Shown here in pieces: positions 1 through 6,468 of a stretch of DNA of 10,673 nt. Each line of letters starts with the position of its first letter. Positions within the stretch are counted from its first letter, which is position 1. Below the pieces are notes generated by a model. It saw nothing but the letters and a program-made list of their open reading frames with translations. It was not told where the DNA came from and ran no database searches. Both the position numbers and the translations under genes were made by a program. Source of the stretch: Cylindrotheca closterium (lineage: Eukaryota; Bacillariophyta; Bacillariophyceae; Bacillariales; Bacillariaceae); the NCBI GenBank assembly GCA_933822405.4, contig CAKOGP040002041.1, forward strand, positions 1 through 10,673, read 5' to 3'.

Positions 1-460
1 CATAATCAACAAGACCATCAAATGGGAGCTTGGCAGGCCATGTTTGAGCTTCAGCAACTCTGAGTTGCAGTCCTTCTTCTACTTCCTCTTGGGTGAGATT
101 TGACGCATTTTCCGAAGGCATTGGAAGGTATGGGGGAGAAAATGGCAGGAGTTTTGTGTTGGTCTTCTAGGAAAATTGTTTTTGGTACTTTGATGATTTC
201 GGCCAAGTCAACAGTCATTCTGCCGTTGGAGCCATCCAATATTGCATAGAGCTATCAAGGCAGGCATGCGGCCGGCTGGCAACATTTGGGAGAGTCTTAT
301 CTTCTGGATTTCGTCATATCGCAACATTTTTCCCATTGAGATTGATAGTCCAATACACCAAACGGGGGTACCTGGTAGGATAGTTGATCGCAAAACAGTG
401 CAAAAAGTACGTGCTTTGTCCGGGTGTGTTACAATGTTTTCACCCTCCCAGGGTACCACC
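1..460 (-). pseudogene. Unrecognised coding-like stretch in three successive frames (decayed gene or exons of an incomplete gene)
   Basis: Read on the minus strand, coding-like sequence passes through three frames. The first runs from about 459 to 245 and includes MLRYDEIQKIRLSQMLPAG. The second runs from about 250 to 137 and includes DGSNGRMTVDLAEIIKVPK. The third runs from about 131 to the window edge and includes TQEEVEEGLQLRVAEAQTWP. The second switch falls at a run of five identical bases (132-136, G on plus, C on minus); one base fewer would join the frames smoothly. There are AG dinucleotides before several segments (for example TTTTCCTAG near 172 and TATCAG near 460), so short introns are possible too. 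No methionine start is evident, and the sequence may continue beyond base 1. I do not recognise the family and assign no function. Confidence 0.3.
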
Positions 461-589
461 TGATACTAAGAGACCCGCCAGAAGAAATTTACACAAACTT
501 GGTTAGCCATGTTCAATTTAGGCTGCATATGGCGCGAAAACCTTTTCATCTTGGAACATTTATTCCCAGGGATACCCCACGTAGTACTA

Positions 590-1085
590 ATGGATCAACA
601 TCAAACTTAGTACTTTTGGTGGTCTCCTGACATATGAAACTACAAGTGGCCCACCCTCCAATCCTACTAGATTACAACCATGATCAGACCTACTTTTGGG
701 TCTATTTTCCTACTACTGGTAGATTACAATAATGATCAGACGTACTTTCGGATCTACTTTTGGTCCAACATCCGTTCCTACATCCTAGCTTACTAGATAT
801 GAATCATTCGTTCTTACTAGCCGATGGATACTTCCTCCCACATATGAAAGTAATTTGGGTCCTACATTTGAAATTTCCATTGGCCCAACATGAAACCTTG
901 CTAGATTACCATGATCTGGACCTGCTTTACTCGGGATCAGCACCTGCTGCTGGTCCAAGAACTTTCCGGTCTTTAAAATATGGTGACCCTGAGTAAAAGC
1001 TATTTGATCACCCATATTTACTAGCGGATTAACATAAAATTTACTTCAGGTCCTGCGTGTGAAACTACCAGTTGCTCAAATCAAA
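590..1085. repeat. Degenerate A/T-rich tandem-like repeat array
   Basis: A diverged motif recurs through this gene-free stretch. The clearest copies begin at 668 and 720 with TAGATTACAA, followed by ATGATCAGAC and a TACTTT-rich tail. Over 36 bases these two copies differ at about five positions. A weaker copy starts at 902 (TAGATTACCATGATC), and more distant ones lie near 793, 820 and 1020. A second recurring piece, CATATGAAA or GTGTGAAAC, appears at about 630, 840 and 1057, often followed by AGTGGCCC, ATTGGCCC or AGTTGCTC. Spacing between copies is irregular (roughly 50 to 120 bases). It looks like an old, eroded minisatellite or nested tandem duplication. I see no believable ORF in it; the short open frames here lack any recognisable protein features. 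Confidence 0.5.
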
Positions 1086-1374
1086 GGAACGAGCAGTTGG
1101 GAGGTACACCCATGAAAGGGCCTGGTAGAATCCCCCACTCCTTGTTAAATATGTAATACAGTATTCATTATTCGAAAAATAGGTTTCGTACTGGCTGGTG
1201 AAATTTTAAGCAGGGAATTTGATACATATTCAAGTTTCGTATCCTGTGTCAATCTTCATACGCCCTTGGGATAGTCGGCTGATGACACCTTGAAAAAACT
1301 CCACCGCCCAGATGTTTGCAACCTTTCAGTACCCACGTCTCTGACCGTCGAGAGCCTCCCAATCCAATTGTTTG
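1086..1374. other. Intergenic, probable 3' flank of the Mago gene
   Basis: These 289 bases lie downstream of the minus-strand Mago stop codon and probably include its 3' untranslated region. I see no RNA gene, no convincing ORF and no strong poly(A) signal. A small interrupted palindrome, AATACAGTATT, lies near 1155, but its arms are only 5 bases. Confidence 0.4.
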
Positions 1375-1960
1375 TCACGTTGGGATTGGTTTAACCTTAA
1401 AGTGTAGATTTATGAGCGTGAAAATAAGGCATCGCAGATCTTGAACCAAGTAATGGAAAACCTTCATTCCTGCTGGATCTGGGCTCTTTTGTATGTCGAC
1501 AAGGCTCAATATTTCACCGCATGTAAATGCAATGTGCTCATTTCCAATTTTTATCTCTAGTTCTTGCCTTGCATCAGGTGGCTCTTCCCAGTCCCTGTCG
1601 TCGACCGTTGTTATCTCTGATGTCAGAATAATACGCTTAATTTCTTCGACAACTCCAGGGTTAACGCACACCTCTTTCCGAATCATGGAGTCATGTCTGT
1701 AGTTTGAATTGTTTGCGTACCGGAGCTTTCCACTTGGAGTCAACTCGAATTCCTGGATAACTCGTCAAGTGTCAATCCTTGATTGAGTAGGCTCAACAGA
1801 TGCACCAGCCCGTATTACTTACCATGAACTCGTGACCGTAATCACCCTTGTGGCCTACATAGTATCGCAAGTAGAACTCATCGTTGTACGCACGGCGTCC
1901 GAGATCCTCCAGACGTTGATCTATTTCGTGTGAAGCTTGGCGTCCCTCTGTACTTGCCAT
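1375..1960 (-). CDS. MAGO: Mago nashi / MAGOH homologue, exon junction complex core (two exons)
   Basis: Mago nashi pairs with Y14 in the exon junction complex, which marks spliced mRNA and acts in mRNA localisation, nonsense-mediated decay and splicing. The coding sequence is joined from 1960-1823 and 1752-1375 and gives 171 residues. Exon 1 carries the family signature [11 protein letters not shown] (residues 29-39). Exon 2 carries [22 protein letters not shown], and the C-terminal run ending [10 protein letters not shown]. Joining at the intron restores GHEFM|EFEL, matching the animal and plant proteins. I chose the ATG at 1960 because its context is a near-perfect ACCATGG. An in-frame ATG at 2041 would add 27 residues but has C at -3. 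The protein is longer than the human one (146 residues) because of about 25 extra residues before the conserved core. Its start lies head-to-head with UFL1. Confidence 0.94.
1753..1822 (-). other. Spliceosomal intron of the Mago gene (70 nt, phase 0)
   Basis: On the minus strand the intron begins GTAAGT directly after the ATG codon ending at 1823 and ends ATCCAG before GAATTC at 1752. Removing it leaves the frame unchanged and rebuilds the conserved GHEF(M/L)EFE segment of Mago proteins. Without removal, the exon 1 frame runs into a stop soon after TGWCIC. It is the only intron I can support firmly in the window. Confidence 0.92.
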
Positions 1961-2218
1961 GGTTACTTCACCATTCATTCGTTCTTTAAGCACTCTACTG
2001 TATTTGTGTTTCGCAGTTTCGATGTTTTCCAAACTCGTCATCTGTGCTGCTGTTGTTCGACTAGTACGACTAACACAATCGTTTGAAGGATTTGCAGATA
2101 AAATTCAAAATACTGGTCCTACCTGGTCTCCTACTTATTGCTTTGCTCTCTCCCGTCTTTGCCAGTTTCTTGTCTTCTCGCTATTCATTCCTTGATTTAC
2201 GGTGGCGTGTTAAGGGAG
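1961..2218. promoter_or_regulatory. Putative bidirectional promoter between Mago and UFL1
   Basis: Only 258 bases separate the preferred start codons of two divergent genes, so both 5' untranslated regions and promoters must lie here or overlap the coding sequences. The UFL1-proximal half is pyrimidine-rich on the plus strand (around 2130-2195), as often seen near transcription starts. I see no clear TATA box. Function is inferred from position only. Confidence 0.5.
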
Positions 2219-4780
2219 ATGGGAGGAAAATCCGACTTGAACACAGTTCCTAATTCAGCCATTGCTTCGCTGCTTGACCAAGGTGTCAGTCTAGGATTCT
2301 TCCATACACCGCCTTCTTCGAACGATCTGAATGCCGAGCGAGACGATGTGGAAATGTACAAACAATTTCAGAAAGATGGTCCCTTGAAACATTCACTCGA
2401 TATCAACTGTCAGCTCATTGAAGGCTGCCCCGGCAACTACTATAGTCAAGAGGGGATGGTAAATGTAATCATCAATGAACTCAATCGTGTAGGAGGGCGT
2501 GCATCAAAATTCCATCTCTGCCAAACACTGCATGTCAAACCAGTGTTTTTGGAAGCAAACTCGACCATCTTGAAACTGCTGCCGCTCTCGATTCAAGTAC
2601 TGGGCACAGATCTCATTTCTGATATCTTTTGGACGAATCTTCGCGAAGCTGTTTTGCGGGAGGTAAGAGAGAATGGGGTACTGGATGTGGTGAAATTAGC
2701 AAACCAAAAAGGAATGCAGATGGAGGCAATATTGGAGAAGATTGTTTCAAATATTAGTATAGAAGGCGTCACGTGGATGGAAAGTTCTCAAGAGCTGGCG
2801 TCAGAAAAACATATTGAAAACATTCGTTCTTCTATGATTCAACATTTTCAGTCACTGGAGGAGCCCGTCGTTGTCGCAAAAGTATGTACTGAACGTTCCT
2901 GGGACGTGAAACTTGCTCTTGATTGCCTCGTCCATCACACGAAGAACGAAGAGATTAAAGGAGAAATTCACATGGATACGGAATCCATGAACCTCGCCAC
3001 CGCCACATTTACCCCCTCCTCCTATACCAACAAACAGCAGGATGAAGTCGCGAACTTTCTTGAAGCGAATGGCTTCATTAGCAAAGCGAGGGCTTTGCGT
3101 CACGGGTTATCGCTCCTCAAAATTGAGCAGCTTGCAAAGGAACGTCACCAAGACGTCATCATACTAGAGGATTTCCTGATTGCTGAACATACTGTTCTTC
3201 AAAAGCTCCAGGCCTCTATTGAGTTGTGTATAGAGAATGGCATTTCGGATCTACAAGAGTACATCCCTGCCGAACTAATTCGCCAAGACATCATCTTCGA
3301 GCTTTTGAAGCGTGTAACACAATCCTCAAATCAATGCATCCCAGTGATATGTAAAGGTAAAGCAGTACTTGTGGCGCAGCATTTTCAGAACGAGATACGA
3401 AATACTGTCCTAGTGCCTCTTGTGCAGAGTTTTGCCAAAGCAAAAGCTGAGGAGATCATTGATGAAAACCGGAAACGAGAGACAGACGACGACGAAGACG
3501 AAATCACAAACCATGGTGGAAAGAAAAACAAATCCAGGTCGCGAAAACAAAAAGAAAAACATAGCAATAAACATATTGACGGCGTTGGAGTGGTTCCATT
3601 GCAAAATGTTGCTCAACGAATGATCGATTTATACACAACACTTACAGTAGTTGATGCAGATGTGGAGGACATTGCGTCTCTTGGTGATAGGTTTGAATGG
3701 GAGGATGAAAATGATAGCGGCTTTCTCTTGATCGAATTCTGCAAGTGCATTCTTTACACGGATGCTTTTCAATCACAGTGTCAGTCTGCTGTTCTGGCGG
3801 AGTTGAAGCGACTGGAATCAGCCAAAATTTCAAAGTCTTGTCTCAGCCGCAAGGAAGCGGCTACAAAAATTCGCAATGTAGACTCTGCATTTGAAGATTG
3901 TTTCACGGATCTTTGCTATCTGATACAGGCATCCTCAAAGTTCCATTTGTTCGCTAGTGGATACAAGGACGTGTTCGACGTAGCCACTGTGAAAGGACTG
4001 CAAAATGAGTTGCTCTTGGGGTACTGCGCCGATCTAACCAGCCGAATAACTCAATACTGCCTATACAAAAACGAAGAAGAGCCTCTTTTCACATTCAAAT
4101 CGGAAGTCGAGGAGGAAAAGGCCAAAGAGGAATCTTTGATTCCGAGTTTGCCACCTTTCTGCATGGAGCTGGATTTTACCGCAACTCAACCCATTCGAAG
4201 TTATCTCTCGTGTCCGCCACCAAGAGAGCCGCTTCCTGTACTGCGCGAATGCCTAGATAGCAACAAGGGGGTGACTCTTGCCAGGCAGTGGATATTGTGC
4301 GGGGGTGAGTCCTATCGTGGAGGCGTTCGAATTTCGGAAGAAGGTTCATCGATTGTTCGAGAAGGAACTGTTGATGGTTTCCTGAACCACGTGCAGGAGA
4401 ATTGCCTAACACTTTGTGGACTCCCGTTTAAAAAATTGGACAAGAAAGCGGAAAAGCAACTTCTGTTTCGTCGCAAGGTGGCGCTAATGACGATGCTCGA
4501 AGAGACCACGGATCCTGCCAAAGTTTTAAATTTGACGATAATGCTATTATTCCAACAAGTAAAGCACATGGTTGTCTACGGCAAATACTTGCGAGGTTCC
4601 ATCTTGAATGCTTTGGTGAAAGAGAGAAAAATATCAGAATCAGTCGGCGATGTTCTACAGGGTCTGAACGACAGAATTGAAAAAGGGTTGTCTATCAGTG
4701 AAGGGTACTTGAATGCCGCGAAAGGATGCGCCCTTTGCAAAGACATTGGAAAGCATGAAATTGACTTTGCAATAGAGTGA
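2219..4780 (+). CDS. UFL1: E3 UFM1-protein ligase 1 homologue (UFL1)
   Basis: UFL1 is the ligase that transfers the ubiquitin-like modifier UFM1 to targets, mainly at the ER-bound ribosome, together with DDRGK1 and CDK5RAP3. The 853-residue product aligns by eye along its length with plant and animal UFL1. Residues 43-90 (VEMYKQFQKDG ... GNYYSQEGMVNVI) match the conserved segment leading to the KEYIT-type motif. Residues 130-180 match the winged-helix stretch VLREVRENGVLDVVKLA. Residues 277-350 (VANFLEANGFISKARALRHG) match the WVDSFFRQNGY region. Residues 749-825 (DPAKVLNLTIMLLFQQ) match the C-terminal domain. An acidic patch DDDEDE (423-428) and a lysine/arginine run (435-448) sit in the mid-protein linker, as in other UFL1 proteins. 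The start at 2219 has G at -3 and +4. The frame is open back to an ATG at 2138. There is no RING or cysteine-transfer domain, as expected for this scaffold-type ligase. No intron is needed. Confidence 0.9.
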   Translation: MGGKSDLNTVPNSAIASLLDQGVSLGFFHTPPSSNDLNAERDDVEMYKQFQKDGPLKHSLDINCQLIEGCPGNYYSQEGMVNVIINELNRVGGRASKFHLCQTLHVKPVFLEANSTILKLLPLSIQVLGTDLISDIFWTNLREAVLREVRENGVLDVVKLANQKGMQMEAILEKIVSNISIEGVTWMESSQELASEKHIENIRSSMIQHFQSLEEPVVVAKVCTERSWDVKLALDCLVHHTKNEEIKGEIHMDTESMNLATATFTPSSYTNKQQDEVANFLEANGFISKARALRHGLSLLKIEQLAKERHQDVIILEDFLIAEHTVLQKLQASIELCIENGISDLQEYIPAELIRQDIIFELLKRVTQSSNQCIPVICKGKAVLVAQHFQNEIRNTVLVPLVQSFAKAKAEEIIDENRKRETDDDEDEITNHGGKKNKSRSRKQKEKHSNKHIDGVGVVPLQNVAQRMIDLYTTLTVVDADVEDIASLGDRFEWEDENDSGFLLIEFCKCILYTDAFQSQCQSAVLAELKRLESAKISKSCLSRKEAATKIRNVDSAFEDCFTDLCYLIQASSKFHLFASGYKDVFDVATVKGLQNELLLGYCADLTSRITQYCLYKNEEEPLFTFKSEVEEEKAKEESLIPSLPPFCMELDFTATQPIRSYLSCPPPREPLPVLRECLDSNKGVTLARQWILCGGESYRGGVRISEEGSSIVREGTVDGFLNHVQENCLTLCGLPFKKLDKKAEKQLLFRRKVALMTMLEETTDPAKVLNLTIMLLFQQVKHMVVYGKYLRGSILNALVKERKISESVGDVLQGLNDRIEKGLSISEGYLNAAKGCALCKDIGKHEIDFAIE

Positions 4781-5018
4781 CAAGAGACGAGTAATGGCTT
4801 CACTTTGAAAATCACGATCCCGGCTGGTCTATTTCAGTGAAATGAATGGACGCCTCATTTATCGCATTTCATCTTCACGGCTATGAAATGAAGAGTTTTG
4901 CCATGGTCTTAAAATCTCAGAGTCTATTTTATATTAATGAGTTTTACTGAAATTATTCCCTAAGGTACTACGCGATCTGTACCTGACCAGATGTGCAGAT
5001 TCACTTCTCGACGAGAAA

Positions 5019-6107
5019 CTACTTTGTTTCAGCAATGGCCGTGCTCTGGTCCTTTCCCAGTTGCATCAGGGAATCGTCCACTTGTTGCACAATCTCGGAC
5101 GTGGAGTAGGCAGCACCATCGCCTCCCTCCTTTTCAATTTCACCCTTGATCCAGAAGTAGGTCTTGCGAAGGCCATCTGCGATCTTGATTTCAGGTTTCC
5201 AGCCCAATTTCTCCATGATGAGCTTATTGTTACTGTTGCGACCACGAACCCCCATGGGTCCTTCGATGTGCTTGATAGGGAGCTTCTTGTTCTCAAAACT
5301 GAGAGCAATGTTTGCAAACTGAATCATGTCGACCATTTCAGTGGATCCCAAGTTGATGGGAACATCACAGTCGGAGAACATTAGTCGCAAGACACCTTCA
5401 ACACAATCATCAATGAAAGTGAAACTACGGGTTTGCTTTCCGTCCCCCCACATTTCGAAGTGGTCAGTGGAAGTAATGGCCTTACGGCAGAAGGCTGCTG
5501 GTGCCTTTTCACGTCCACCCTTCCAAGTTCCGCGAGGACCATAGATGTTGTGGAATCGGGCAATTCTGATCTTCATGGGGAAGTCACGACCGTAGGCTAA
5601 GGCCATTTCTTCGGCGTAGAGCTTTTCCAATCCATACATGTCTTGAGGTCTGGCAGGCCATGCATCAGATTCAATCAAACCTGGGTTTTCGGGATCTTCT
5701 TGCTTTGCTTCGTTGTAGACGCAAGCAGAGGACGAGTAGAAGAAGTCCTTGACCTTGTTACGGCGAGCAGCCTCGAGCATGTTCATACTGATGGCGGTGT
5801 TGTTGAAAGCCAGGACAGATTCGTTGGAAACAATGAACCCCATTCCACCCATATCGGCAGCCAAGTTGTAGACTTGGGTACATCCTTCGCAGGCCTTGCA
5901 GGCAACTTCCAACTTACGAAGATCGTCGAGGATGAATTCATCACAGAACTCGCTCTTCTCCATGAATTCGTTCTCCTTCCAATCGACGACGACTACATAC
6001 CAACCGTTCGCTTTCAATCGCTTGGCAATGTGACTTCCAATGAATCCGGAGCCTCCACCGATGCATACTTTTTTACCCTCTCCCTTTGGTAGAATGAATT
6101 CAGACAT
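5019..6107 (-). CDS. GME: GDP-mannose 3,5-epimerase
   Basis: This NAD-dependent short-chain dehydrogenase/reductase-type epimerase converts GDP-D-mannose to GDP-L-galactose (and GDP-L-gulose), precursors for ascorbate or L-galactose-containing polysaccharides; it is normally cytosolic. The 362-residue protein is very close to plant GME throughout. It has the Rossmann motif GGGSGFIGS (17-25), NLAADMGGMGFI (81-92), the catalytic Cys129 in SSAC, the YxxxK pair Tyr158/Lys162 in MYGLEK, Lys201 in GGREKAPAAF and Arg290 in GVRGR. All of these lie at a constant offset of 16 from the Arabidopsis residues Cys145, Tyr174, Lys178, Lys217 and Arg306, so it should be active. The ATG at 6107 has G at -3 and no upstream extension is needed. 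The gene is intronless and converges on UFL1 with a 238-base spacer. The final 35 residues are variable, as usual. Whether it feeds ascorbate or wall polymers in this organism cannot be told from the window. Confidence 0.96.
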   Translation of the reverse strand: MSEFILPKGEGKKVCIGGGSGFIGSHIAKRLKANGWYVVVVDWKENEFMEKSEFCDEFILDDLRKLEVACKACEGCTQVYNLAADMGGMGFIVSNESVLAFNNTAISMNMLEAARRNKVKDFFYSSSACVYNEAKQEDPENPGLIESDAWPARPQDMYGLEKLYAEEMALAYGRDFPMKIRIARFHNIYGPRGTWKGGREKAPAAFCRKAITSTDHFEMWGDGKQTRSFTFIDDCVEGVLRLMFSDCDVPINLGSTEMVDMIQFANIALSFENKKLPIKHIEGPMGVRGRNSNNKLIMEKLGWKPEIKIADGLRKTYFWIKGEIEKEGGDGAAYSTSEIVQQVDDSLMQLGKDQSTAIAETK

Positions 6108-6468
6108 TTCGCTTATCTTGTTATCGTAGTGATTTGTATCTAATCAAACTTGTGATGGCTGATTTGTAACTTCGCTTGACGAATGGTTTTGAATTCAGTC
6201 ACAATGAAAATGACCGAAAGAAGAGAGAAGTTCAGTCCCAGAGCTGAGGGAAGAAGATAGGTACATTTTTAGTGGTTTCTAAATACCACAAGAGCTAAAA
6301 AAATCCAAGTCAACAAAACTACAGTACTGTGGTGACCGTCTGTACTGTATGAAATTGAAAATGGCCAGTGCTTTGTTCTACCGCCGGTACTGGAACAGCA
6401 AGTCAATGCAAGCACCTCAATGTCGAAGGATTGCTGATTGCTGACAAGTAGCACCGTGCAATTCCAAC
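6108..6468. promoter_or_regulatory. Putative bidirectional promoter between GME and the phosphatase-kinase-reductase gene
   Basis: This 361-base spacer lies between two divergent start codons. It contains the perfect 10-base palindrome ACAGTACTGT (6321-6330). The hexamer GTACTG occurs three times within 69 bases (6324, 6342 and 6387). A 5-base inverted repeat GTGGT/ACCAC with an 8-base spacer lies at 6272-6289. Clustered copies of one hexamer could be transcription-factor sites, but with one sequence I cannot show that they are more than chance. Confidence 0.4.

Noticed and set aside
1961..2041. Upstream ATG of Mago at 2041, adding 27 residues
   Set aside because: Its context has C at -3, whereas the ATG at 1960 sits in ACCATGG; the extra residues are outside the family core.
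2138..2218. Upstream ATG of UFL1 giving a hydrophobic, signal-peptide-like N-terminus
   Set aside because: UFL1 is a cytosolic protein held at the ER by partners and needs no signal peptide. The 27 added residues fit no part of the family, and the ATG at 2219 has the better context.
2852..3103. Minus-strand frame opposite UFL1 with a glycine run
   Set aside because: Low-complexity antisense reading of threonine/serine/proline codons in UFL1; no support as a gene.
5643..6092. Plus-strand frame of 149 codons inside the GME gene
   Set aside because: It lies wholly antisense to a strongly conserved enzyme and has no recognisable protein features; such frames are common opposite codon-biased genes.
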